NCBI GenBank assembly: GCA_029876055.1
Contig: CM056874.1
Coordinates: 5,084,001 to 5,148,000 of the forward strand
Reading direction: 5' to 3'
Length of the DNA stretch: 64,000 bases
Source of the DNA: Madurella fahalii
Lineage: Eukaryota; Ascomycota; Sordariomycetes; Sordariales
Shown here: positions 22,393 to 32,829 of the stretch, piece by piece
How positions within the stretch are numbered: the stretch's first letter is position 1
How the letters are laid out: every line of letters starts with the position of its first letter
The notes under the pieces: generated by a model
Databases searched by the model: none
What the model saw: the letters and a program-made list of their open reading frames with translations, nothing else
Told to the model about the DNA's origin: nothing
Made by a program: the position numbers and the translations under genes

Positions 22393-23454
22393 GTCGACTC
22401 CTACGTTCTCGCGAACACGAACCTGTGACAGCAGACCAAACACCGAGTCAGCAACTCATTCCAAAACTTCCAACACCCATTCCCAACACAAAGGGTGAAC
22501 AAGAAGAAAGAAGATAAAAGGCCCCTTCAGAAACCCAATTTTTAAGCACCACCAAACCCCAGCCGCCTAAACTGGCCCCTTCCCTCCCCTCCCCGCTCCA
22601 AACGACCACTTGATACCCACCCCTGACAAGCATATGACGATGCAAGCAATACCGGGGCGAGCAAAAAGGGCACGTCAGAGAAAAGAGAAAGGGAATCAGA
22701 AAGAGAAACAGCCCAGCCAGCCGGGGAGGTTCAGACGGCTCTTCCTAATTGTATTGAGTAGGGTTGCAACGAGGCGTTGCATAGATCATCATGTGGTTGG
22801 CTCTTTAATTCTTTCTTTCTTTCTTCCTTCTGTCCTCCCTTCCGTTCTGTCTTTCATTCTTTCATTCTTTCTTTGCGGTCTCTCCTCATTCTTTCTCGGT
22901 AGATTGCGTTCACGAGACGGAAGGGAAAAGGGAGGGGAAAAAGAATAAAATTAGAACGTACCGTAGGGATAGATGTCTCCTGCCGCCTGTAGAAGAGAGC
23001 AGAGGATTAGTTCAGAAAGGTTGCAGCTGAATCGGGTGCTACAGTTAGCTTCTACAGCTCAACGGCAAAATTGCCAGCAAACTGGCCCGGTTCTCGAGGA
23101 GCAACTCGCTGGCACAGTATCGGGAGATCCTCAGTACATATGAACGGCCGTTGATGGAGGTTTGAGGTAGCCAGAAAAACCTAGTCGGTCCCGCAGAATC
23201 TGCGTGGAAAATATTCGGCCGAGCTTCCGATTGCCCCACAGGGGCCCCCCAGACGAGTTACTCGAGAGAGCGCACGGCCCTATTGCTGCATTTCCGGCAA
23301 GCCCAATGCCGAGCACGGAGCGCAAAACCAAATTTGCTAGAATCAAGGGAAAAAAGAGGACACTGTGCAGTCACCGCCCGGAAACGATTTCGTGATGAAT
23401 CGCCATCTGGATATTGAGAGGCATCTACCTAATACTAGTCCGCCCTTTGCTTTG

Positions 23455-23490
23455 TATCCCAAATACCCCAAATATCTCAAATATCCCAAA
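23455..23490. repeat. 9-bp tandem array, unit TAYCYCAAA
   Basis: Four near-identical copies are separated by no other sequence. They lie in non-coding DNA downstream of the C2H2 gene. Confidence 0.75.
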
Positions 23491-23840
23491 TCGCTCCATC
23501 ATACCATCTGCTCGACTCGTCCATTGTGCAATCATCGGGGAAGGCTGAAGATGCAAGGAGAGAGGCAAACTTGTAAAACAAAAAAATCACTATCAAGACA
23601 CAGATTGAGACGGTCCGCTACGATCCTGCCTTTCCCAGGAGCCTCCACGGTACCATCTGGAATCGCTAATGCCCGCTTCATTAAATCATAACAGAGATCA
23701 TGTCCCGGTTCCGCTGGCCACAAGTCAACCCACGCGTCGCCAATTACCCTCCCTCCGTACACCCTTTATAGCAAAGCGGCTCTACATCGAAAAGAGCTTG
23801 CCGGCCAGAGAGCGCTGCTCTCGCGCCTCAACCCTCGCGC

Positions 23841-26186
23841 CTAGTGAGGGAGGAAGGCGCTAAGGTCGTGCGCCGACCAATCGACGTTATAGGCATTCAG
23901 CAGGTCTTGGGAAGACGGCTGAGAATAGCCCGCTGTCAAGCTTGGGATTTCGGCCGCGGCAAAGAGGGATTCGTTGAACATTGGCTTCGAAACCCCGGCC
24001 CCGTTCGGAAAGAGGATGAAGTCACCGCCGTTTGCGGCGTTGGCAATGGCGGCAAACTCATGGTGCTCGTCAAAGCCCTCGTCCACCTCGGCAAGAGAGG
24101 TGGGTGTGTAGAGCATGGCATTCCCTTGGCCGATAGGCGAGAGCTGGGCCGGCTGCGGCTGGCAGAGCTCGGCGGCCGTGAACGGAACAAACTGCTGCGC
24201 AGCATCCTTGTTGTAGATGTTGACGTGCATAGGCGTCGGCAGCTGAACGTTGGCGCTGTAAATATCCTCGTACAGGGAGAAGTCGGTCGGGATATCCTGG
24301 TAGGCCGAATTATGGTCCATGCCGGAATCCGTGGAAGGAGTAGGGTTGTCGATTGGGGAATAATCAAGCGAGATCTCCTGCGGGATCATGTTGAAGTCGC
24401 TATCGTTGGGAATGTAGGCTGGGAAGTCTAGGTTGTTCCCGTACACCCGGCTCCAATCATCCGGAGGGGTAGCCACCCCCATGCTATGCTCGCTGGAAGG
24501 CGTCGGGATGTTCTGGAGCTGAGGAGTGGGATGGGCCGAGTTGCCATTGACGCTAGAGTCGGACTTCTTGCCATTCGTCTTGGTGCGGACATAGGTCCAG
24601 CCATGAGCCTTTTCCATGTGCTGCTTGCAGTTCGACTCCCGCTTAGACTTATACGGGCACGGCTTGTACAAGCACTCAAACATGGGCGGGCTCGACGAGT
24701 GCTTGTCGTTGTGGTGGCGGGCCATCTCCTTTTCGGTGGGCCACCCGTACTCATGGTACTTGCAGGTGGGGACAGGGCACTTCCACGGTCGTGAGTGCGT
24801 CTTCTCGTGCTTGGTCAGGTCGCAAGGGCGCTTGAACTCCTTATTGCAACCCGGCTCTCGGCACTTTTTGGGGGCAAGCTCCTCGGGGCTGGCATTCTTC
24901 TTCCGCCTGGCCATGGACCTCATGATCTCCTCTTCATCCTCAAGCTCCTGGCTGGCGGAGCGCTTGATTCTCACCGAGTCATCGGCTTCCTCTTCGATCC
25001 TCTCGACGGGTTCACCCGTGGCCATAGAGATCATCTTTCCATTCTTTTTGACGCGGACGAGCTCGGCAGGCCGTCCGTTGATGTGGATTCCTCCGTGGAG
25101 CTTGATCTCGTCGGTGCTAAGGAATGTGTCAGTGACGTTTGTAGGAGCGGGTCGGATAAGGGGGTCATACGGATCCACGTCCATCTCGTCCTGGCTGCCC
25201 TTCTCCCTGGCGTCAGAGAGCTGCTGGGCGTATTGGCGTATTTGGTCGACAAGATCGATGAAGTAGCCGCTGCTATAAGGGACGTCGCGCGGGCGGGTCT
25301 GCTCACGGTCGCTGAGGTATTCAACGGTGGCCTGGATACACCGAATCGTCGAGAGGCAGAAATCCAGATAGAGTCCGGCCGCCTTGGTCCTCTCCTTTAA
25401 CAGTAAGGCGCGATAAGTATCACCCCTCACACTTTTGTCAGCAATGAGCTCACTTACTGGAGCGACAAGAAGCAACGTCTTCTCAAGATCTCTCAAGCAG
25501 ACAATCTCTTTCTCCTGGATCTTCCTGGGGCATTCGAGCAAGAGCGAGTGAAAGTCCTTAAACGCCGAGTTGCCCAAGAGTGGCTTAAGAGTATGTTCGC
25601 AGATGCGGTTCGTGGCGCGGGGGCTAAGACCCGGCAGGTTCATGGCAGAGGTCTCGCGGGCGGCAGCGGACCTGGTGACAGTGGTTGTCTTGGCCGTCTT
25701 CTCCTTCTTGGCGGCGGCCATCTTTTCGTTGGTCGATGCGATCGAGGTGCCCAAACCGCTGTCAGATTCGTGGTAACGAGCAGACCGGCGAGTGCGAGGG
25801 CGGAGCACCCGGCGCTCGGCCGGCTGCTCCTTGGCCATAGCCGAATCGAGAGTGTGGTTCAGCACTCCGCGGGGGATGGGAAGGCTGTCGTCGCGCAGTG
25901 CTCTACGAACAGACGAGGACGAGTCGTCCTTGGAGAGACCAGCGAGGGTCTTATCGATGTCGCCGAGCGTCAACGCGACACGGCGGCGATGAGAGTCGAT
26001 GACATCGTCCAGGTTGGTTTGGGACCGGCGGGGCAATGGCGGCGGCCTAAAGACTCTCTCAGGAGAAGAAGGGGGGGTTGTAGGAGAGTGGAAAGTCGCG
26101 CCCTTCTTGAGGGTGATGTTGGTCTTAACGGTCAAGCCCCTCGAGTCCGGGCGAGTCACCGGTGTCCTACGAGGATTGGGCGACAT
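23841..26186 (-). CDS. C2H2 zinc-finger transcription factor candidate
   Basis: The start is the ATG at 26186 (MSPNPRRTP); the longer frame begins with TTG. The frame gives 781 residues. If a strong in-frame 63-nt intron at 25395-25457 (donor GTAAGT, branch GCTGAC, acceptor AAAG) is removed, it gives 760. The N-terminal third is basic and Ser/Thr-rich. A mid-region shows a compact helical segment (LYLDFCLSTIRCIQATVEYL). At about residues 440-527 there are three Cys/His finger units: a regular CREPGC finger, CPVPTCKYHEYGWPTEKEMARHHNDKH, and CLYKPCPYKSKRESNCKQHMEKAH. The C-terminal 250 residues are acidic and Asn/Pro/Gln-rich, like an activation domain. The finger block matches a fungal family I recall as widely conserved but cannot name. 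The minus-strand leader upstream is CT-rich. Confidence 0.88.
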   Translation of the reverse strand: MSPNPRRTPVTRPDSRGLTVKTNITLKKGATFHSPTTPPSSPERVFRPPPLPRRSQTNLDDVIDSHRRRVALTLGDIDKTLAGLSKDDSSSSVRRALRDDSLPIPRGVLNHTLDSAMAKEQPAERRVLRPRTRRSARYHESDSGLGTSIASTNEKMAAAKKEKTAKTTTVTRSAAARETSAMNLPGLSPRATNRICEHTLKPLLGNSAFKDFHSLLLECPRKIQEKEIVCLRDLEKTLLLVAPVSELIADKSVRGDTYRALLLKERTKAAGLYLDFCLSTIRCIQATVEYLSDREQTRPRDVPYSSGYFIDLVDQIRQYAQQLSDAREKGSQDEMDVDPYDPLIRPAPTNVTDTFLSTDEIKLHGGIHINGRPAELVRVKKNGKMISMATGEPVERIEEEADDSVRIKRSASQELEDEEEIMRSMARRKKNASPEELAPKKCREPGCNKEFKRPCDLTKHEKTHSRPWKCPVPTCKYHEYGWPTEKEMARHHNDKHSSSPPMFECLYKPCPYKSKRESNCKQHMEKAHGWTYVRTKTNGKKSDSSVNGNSAHPTPQLQNIPTPSSEHSMGVATPPDDWSRVYGNNLDFPAYIPNDSDFNMIPQEISLDYSPIDNPTPSTDSGMDHNSAYQDIPTDFSLYEDIYSANVQLPTPMHVNIYNKDAAQQFVPFTAAELCQPQPAQLSPIGQGNAMLYTPTSLAEVDEGFDEHHEFAAIANAANGGDFILFPNGAGVSKPMFNESLFAAAEIPSLTAGYSQPSSQDLLNAYNVDWSAHDLSAFLPH

Positions 26187-29100
26187 GGTTGCCGGCAGAC
26201 GTGGGGTGAAGCAAGCGCCTCTTGTGGTAATTGGGTGAGCCGGACACTGTGTCAAGTCCTCAGGTCAGCGGTCAATGGTTGTTCATTGTCAGGCTGAACG
26301 GCAGAGGACGAGTGAGTCACAGTTGATATGCAGCACCGAATGCAGCTCCTGTCCCTTCCCTGACCCTTCCCAAGAGATGGCGCAGACAGGGGAGAAAGAA
26401 CAGAACAGGACAGATGGAGGAGATGGAGAAGGAAGATGGGAGGAATGATATCTTACCCAGCCTGGAGCGGTGTATTTTGGTGGTGGAGAGTGGAGGCGCC
26501 AGCGACCCGAGACACGATGGAATCAGGACCTGGCGGCACTGCGATGGGTCGTGCGGTGCCCTAGAGGTAGAACGATGCCTTGATGGCGGATCCGAAGGAC
26601 AAATGTGAGGGAGGACGATCAAGGTCAGATGGATGCGGGCCGAAGGGAGGAGAAGTTCTATAACAAAGGACAGCGAGGGGATGACGCGAGGCCTTGGCCG
26701 TTCTGGGGGTGGTCGGTCGCTGTGGCCTCAGGTCCGGAAGGCGCAAAGAAAGGGGAAGAAGACGCGAAACACGGCGATAGGAGACTCGGGGGGACAAGAA
26801 GGTTTGTCGTCAGACGGGCGGGATGGGGTCTGGAGCGAGATGATGAGAAATGGATGGGGCCGTCGAACGCTGCTGCCTGCTCTGGCGACCAGGGTGGGCA
26901 ATGAGCGACCCCGGTCAGAGGTGGGTCCTCAGGCAGGCGCAGCTCGGTGTTTCCGAGCCCTAATTGGCCAGCCCGAATCCTTCCAATTGTGCTCCCAAAA
27001 TGCGCTGCACAGCTCCAATGGCACCCTGCTGATAGTGTCTGTTGGCTGCAATGTCGCTGGGACAGCGCCTCGGTTGCGTGCTGCTTGCGGCTGATGTTAG
27101 TACATAACCTCCAGGGCCACGCTGCTTTTCTTAGTATCCCGCCGCCTCTTAGCCAGTGAGCGCAGGTGTCGCGCTACCAGAACCCCCCCTCTGTCCCCAG
27201 CCGTCGCCCAGGTACCGTGAACATGTCGTGAGCTCTGCAACCAACGCAAGTCCTAGTACGCAACTGTCGACGCAGACAGTTTCCATGCTTCGATCAGATG
27301 GTTCAATCGCGGACGCGACGGCATGACGAAATGCCGCTAAACAAGTAGACACGTCAACCGCCCAACCTCTCCATGATCGATGCTTGTGTTCAGTTCAGAA
27401 GACAATCAAGAGATTGCCCGGTCCCAGCGACCAGGGGCCACCACGGCGGACGACCACATCGGTTTACAGAGCCATGGGCGCAGAGCTGGGCTCATGTGGC
27501 TAAGTCGCTTCGCTTCCTGCAACCACCGTGCAGTCTGACATGGTTGGGACGTGGCTGCGCGATGCGGACTAAAATGTACAGGCTAGATACCCCAGCTTCT
27601 CTTTTCTCGTTTGTTCGCGAGACTGGATTTTCTCCGGGTGGCCGAGACGGGACGGCATCTTCATCAACCCTTCTTCCACGCAGTTTGGGCCTTTTGGCCC
27701 CAGTCTCACCCGACCCATCGCCCGCTGTCAACTGGCTGGCCGGGAGCGCGGTACCCCGCGGCCCAGCCAGACAGCGGTAGGACGAACAGTGAGATGGTCC
27801 GGGAGCACTAACTTGCATCAGGCCAATTATGGTTGGGTAAAAGTTGGCGATGCAGTGCTGCGGCGGAGACAAGAGGCTAAGACCAGTCGATGAGCGCGAG
27901 CGCTTGCTTGCAGCCAAAACCTGAAGCATCACTGATGCGGCCCCCAGCACTCGGAGCGCCACAGAGGAGGGAGGAAAGAGAAGGAATTTTGGATCTGACG
28001 GTGAGAGCGGCAAGCGGCATTGCGGTCACAAAACACCACCACAACTCTTCGCTTCCCCCTTTGAGGACACTCGCGTCAGCCGTTTAGGGGACAGGTCAGT
28101 CTTGCGGTGCAGATTTTTTTTTTTTTTCTCCCGTTCCACGGGGGAGCCAGAACCGCATAGCTATTGACGATGATCGACGTTGGGCACCGTCCGACCAGCC
28201 TTCGCGATACATAATGGGAGACCCAAGATTGGTTGTGATGCGTTCTGCGTCGTCCTGCATCCTCGTAGGGCTGGCACATCCTGGGGACAGTCCTGCACAC
28301 GCACCCAAGAGTTCCTCCAAAAACTTTGGGGTACGGCCAGGATCAGCTCGGCCCCCGCCCATCAATTGAGTGGGGCGCTCACCCTCGCACCGCCGTCATC
28401 TCCTGTCGCCATCGATTGGCCAAGCGTGGCAAAGAACGGCCGAGCACGACGTTGGACGGAAGACAATTGCGCATGCGTCAACCGGACAGACACATCGGAG
28501 CATCTCAGCCCTACGCGGCACGCTCGTTCCCATAACCGTTGATTAAGAACCCCTGCCGCGATATTCGAGCGAATAGGGCGCCAGAGAATTGGGAGCCTCA
28601 AGTCGATTACGAATAGCCAATGCGGAGGGGGCGGTCAAAGATTCGGGGAAAAGACGCACACGGTGCGTGGCAGAAGTAAGTGCCCCGCAGGCCCGGCACG
28701 CCGACATCCCTCTGCTCTCTCTCTTCTTTGCTAGGCACCTGGATTCCTCGAGCACCTCTGGGCCTCAGATCCAAGTGTGTTGAAAGCCGTTGCCTTTCGC
28801 CAACCGTCAAGTGCAGCACTGCGGGTAGGCAGTAGTGATACCGGAGCTCGCGTGCCTCGCTTCCGAGCCGCTATCCTGTCAGTTCAGTAAACGAAAGCGT
28901 GCAAGTTCTCCTCTCTTGAATACTGCTGAGAGTCTGGGCCCATGAAGGCAGCATCTTTTGTTCCCAAGGCAGCAGGAAAATGTATGCAATACCACAGTAC
29001 TTCGGGATGTGATATGTCTTTCATCTGTTTTGTCTCCGTCATCCACCAGTTTTACCTTCATGTGCACGGCGGCTAGCAAAGACCGTCTCTGAGAACCGTA

Positions 29101-31254
29101 TGAGCCGTCTCACCATCCCGTAGCCCGCATAGAACCCTACCCCGCATAGTTATCAATAATGTTGCTGTCGTTAGACTTTCTTAGCGTTTGCATTCCGTCC
29201 GGAAAGTTGCCCCTCCGAGAAGCCCTGTCACGCCTGGTTTCCCAGCCAGCGAGCCTGCTCATGGGGTCAGCCCACGACTCATCTCCCATTGTACGACGGC
29301 AGCCCAAAGCAAGCCGGGCCATTCGCAATGTGGTATACATAGAGACCTGTTCCAATACCTGCTGTTGCCTTCGAATGCTTGCCGTCGATCCGGCCTGAAA
29401 CCAAGGCTGGCGGTCGGAAGTCCCTTTGCCATTGGTGCTTGGCAATCTACAGTAGACCCGGCCGCTTGGAAGCGTGGATCCTGGAGTGAACAATCACTTC
29501 TCTTGCGTTGAACTTGGCCAACGCCCGCTATAACTAGATGCTGGGGAGATGAGCGATGCGTCGAAGGGTCGGCCTGTGACCCGTCCGTCTCCTGGCTCAG
29601 GGCCGAACCTGGCTGTTTGCTGAGAGACAGGAGACAGGAGAGTAGGTCAGCTGCTTTGGCATGTCCTATTTGCTGGGTTGTAGCTATTTTCATTTTTCCC
29701 TGATCCAAGGTGCGGAGTGTAGTGTGAATGTCATCTTTGAAGAGCATTTGTAGTGAGATGTCCTCTGTAACCGGACTAGTAGAAATGAATGAATGCCGCT
29801 TCCGCGTTTCGTTGAAGTATTTCAATCTACTACCCTCTCTCGGGGGGGGGGGGGGCGGGGGGTTATTAGCGTCCACCACCTTGCGCCTCTCCATGGCATT
29901 CGGTTGAAGCCTCTAGGATTACCTGGCTAGTCTCTCGATGAAGCTGCGAAGGTTGTTCTATTACCATAGGACTCAACTGGTTGGCGGTGTGGACTCACAC
30001 CAATGTGTATCACTGATTCCTGTCCGAGACTGCGAGGAGTAAGCATATCCCGTAGTCCAACTGGCACATAAAGTAATGGAGTAGAACGTTGTGGCGGATT
30101 TCTAGGTTGGCGTGATGTGCTCGCGTCTATAGCATATGCTAGGGCTCTATGGTGTCTAACCATGGGGTGATTTGTATTCTCTTGATATTCCCGGCATGCT
30201 GTCTTGACAGATGTGCGGTTGCTGGTGGGCTGGTGGGCTTCATCTAGACCAGAACAACAGAGCATGTGCCGCCAACGCTTTTCCGGCCCAGACTTGTATG
30301 TCCCCGATCGAACAGAGCGATTCCTCTAGTCTAGGTCTTGTTGTGGGAGTGTTCTAGTACTCCGGCCATCTTCAGCTGTCTTGAGGGCCGCGCAGTGCAT
30401 TGGTTTCAAAGGCGGGCTGTTGAGCTTTTGTGTCCTATTTCCTGTACGGCGAGTGTAAATAGGATCAAATGCTTTGCTGAGGCCGTGCCTTCATGAGATA
30501 TGCCCTAGACTGGAAGTTACGGACTACGAACTCAACGGTCAGTGACTTCGGCCTGGGTATCTTATCTGATCGCACAGATTGAACATGACATTGCATGACA
30601 CGAAGAACAATCACTGGCCAACCTAACTTCCTGAAAAGCGTATTGTAGTGACGAGACGCAAAACCCCGGTAGCCCACCATTGTCTGTCTGCACTTCGAGA
30701 CACAGTGATAGCATGTAAGTCCAACAAACCTCGCTCAGTAACCTAAAACATGGATTTGTAGGCCGAGTCTTGCGTTCAGGGGGAGTGCGAATCTGTAGAC
30801 CCGGGTTAGAACTTCATTGATCCATAATTATCACAATTACCTTTGACCTGAAAGATTGCTACAGGAATGGCTTTCACTTCTGAACCCTGGACCTCATTGT
30901 CCTTTGTTTAAAGGGGCTATTAGCTATTGTTTGGTCTCTCAACAAAGACGGGATGTCATACTAGTTAAGAGGGACTGCCGCCCACCGTTGGATCACAACT
31001 GCTTCTCGAAGCTACAACAAAATATCCCATAGCCGACTGGTTCTGGCTGTGATACTTGTTGGATGAGCGTTCACCGGGAGTGTTTTCCTTTACCCCCACC
31101 CCCTCTTGAGTTTGTTAACTCTCCAGGGCAAAGCTAATAGACGCTCAGAGGCTCCCAGGACCAAGTAGCCCGGAAACCTAACAAGAAAGGTCTTCGCCTT
31201 CCTCGATCGAAGACAGCGAGTGAAGTCATAACGGTAGGTCCATCTGGCGTCGTG
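26187..31254. other. 5-kb gene-poor region
   Basis: Only short frames occur; the longest (29259-29894, minus) starts in a proline run produced by a G tract and has no protein-like pattern. The left 500 bp are CT-rich on the minus strand and are probably the promoter and leader of the C2H2 gene. A T run lies near 28117 and a G tract near 29842. No tRNA, transposon end or RIP-like AT-rich block was recognised. Confidence 0.5.
29841..29862. repeat. G-tract (two runs)
   Basis: A G run of about 14 broken by one C continues as six more G. It may be unstable or form a quadruplex. Confidence 0.8.
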
Positions 31255-32196
31255 ATGATAGCTGACCGCGGACAAATTGGGCCTAACTGGACTGGCAGGT
31301 TGTGGTGCTCCATCCCGTACTTTTACGAGGAAACTTGGTCCTACCTCAACGGCAACATTCGCATTCTAGATAAGCTTCCGGCCGTAAAAGCCAAAGCCTT
31401 ACGCAAGGCCAGGGACTCGAAAACCCCGGCATTGGTCCGGAAGGACTTCAATTTGGTGTCGCGGGGCGAAGCAGAGACGCTGGCCTGGATGTCAAACCCG
31501 AGCCAGGAGGCCCTGGAGCAAGTGCTCCAAGCTCGAAACATTGCGACCCAGAGCAGCAGGACTCCCGGGCTACCACCCAGCAGCAACACGCTTGCATTTA
31601 CTCCGTTCCAGGAAATGCTAGACCGAGCGACACCACACAGTCTTACCAGGACTTCCAATACTACCCTTTATCGGGGGTCACCGCTGCGCAAAGGCGCTGA
31701 CGAGCTAATCATGAACAGCTACCTTCAAGACCTCGATATCGGCAATGTTAAGACCGAGAGCACGACCCTGGTCTATGATGGCTTGAGGAGCTGTCCCCCC
31801 TTAGTAGCCGACAGCTCGCGGGCCTGGAGGCCATACCAGGGCCCCGACTCGCACACGAGGCTCTGCAACGCGAGACGGCACTACAGCCACGCCATCAAAC
31901 CGCCGACCTCCCATCCACTGCCTACGGAACCCTCAATGTCAACCACCATCCGCTGCCCCCCAAACCTCAAATTGGTAGCACGCCCTCCCAGACCCCAAGA
32001 CCATGATCCCAAGGCACTAACCTCCTTTACGCAGAAAACCGTCATGCCCCTTAAAACCCCAACCCTAGTCTGCAACAAACCCCTTCCACCACTTCCTCGC
32101 GAGATCGCACGTCCCTTTCCTCCGAGCCCCTACCCCTCCCCAATCCCAATCACTGCACCGCCCCTTAGGGCACTCCCACGCGCTCCGCCAGTCTAA
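31255..32196 (+). CDS. Orphan hypothetical protein, Pro-rich C-terminus
   Basis: The first ATG at 31255 opens an uninterrupted frame of 313 residues. The N-terminal third has a protein-like mix with a charged helical segment (LPAVKAKALRKARDSKTPAL); the middle is Ser/Thr-rich; the last 50 residues are strongly Pro-rich with PxxP motifs such as KPLPPLPREIARPF, which could bind SH3-type domains. No known domain, signal peptide or membrane span is visible. The surrounding DNA is poorer in GC than most genes here and no splice sites are obvious, so this may be a lineage-specific gene, a gene fragment or a chance frame. The length, with no stop across 940 bp, is the main support. Confidence 0.4.
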   Translation: MIADRGQIGPNWTGRLWCSIPYFYEETWSYLNGNIRILDKLPAVKAKALRKARDSKTPALVRKDFNLVSRGEAETLAWMSNPSQEALEQVLQARNIATQSSRTPGLPPSSNTLAFTPFQEMLDRATPHSLTRTSNTTLYRGSPLRKGADELIMNSYLQDLDIGNVKTESTTLVYDGLRSCPPLVADSSRAWRPYQGPDSHTRLCNARRHYSHAIKPPTSHPLPTEPSMSTTIRCPPNLKLVARPPRPQDHDPKALTSFTQKTVMPLKTPTLVCNKPLPPLPREIARPFPPSPYPSPIPITAPPLRALPRAPPV

Positions 32197-32829
32197 GTGG
32201 TCTTACTAGTCAACCCTCCCATTCGCGTCCATCTCACCTCAGGGAACTCTGACTCTTCTAGGGAAGTACACCTGATTGACTAGCGCGGGCTTGAGGATGA
32301 GCTAGATAACGGGAGCTATAGGTGGGTCGTGGAAGGGCGGCGTTGATCCGGCGTAACAGGAGCACTTTTTTAGTACGAAGGTGAGTGGAATACTTCTAGA
32401 TGGTAAGGGCACTGATATATACGTCGTGGGTAGGAAGCGGTAGTAGAGTACTACCAGTAACTGGAACACTAGTAGGCGTGGCAGGCTGGGAGTGAGGAGT
32501 CCGCTCTTTGTGTATAGCTGCTTGGGAGGAGATGTGGTAATAGTAGAAGTTGGTAGGTCTTTTTCTTTGTTCTGTCACAGCGAGTAGCAAGTGCTGTGAG
32601 CATGCCAAGTAGCATCACATCTAAGTAGTAAAAACAATCCCCCTTAAGAACATAGTAGTGCTGATTAACCATATATCCTAGGCCATGACGAGTAGTATCT
32701 AATAGAGTTGGAAGTTGATCCCTCTCTCTCCGGCCATAGACGCCTGCACTTCACATAAACCGTGTCCGCGATCATCAAGTAAACCTCACGGAAACACACA
32801 ACAGCCATAGTGGAAACCTTGATTGCCAT
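32197..32829. other. Short intergenic region between convergent genes
   Basis: Relatively AT-rich sequence rich in TAG/TACT words, between the orphan frame and the MPH1 stop codon. No gene was seen. Confidence 0.5.

Larger units (their letters stand above)
21914..23840. other. Intergenic region between convergent genes
   Basis: No gene was seen. Simple-sequence tracts include ATCA units at 22373-22392, a long pyrimidine tract with CTTT units at about 22805-22880, and a 9-bp array near 23455. The rest is probably 3' UTR and spacer. Confidence 0.55.

Noticed and set aside
29259..29894. Minus-strand frame of 211 residues beginning with a proline run
   Set aside because: The proline run is made by a G homopolymer, and the remainder lacks any domain or conserved-looking pattern.
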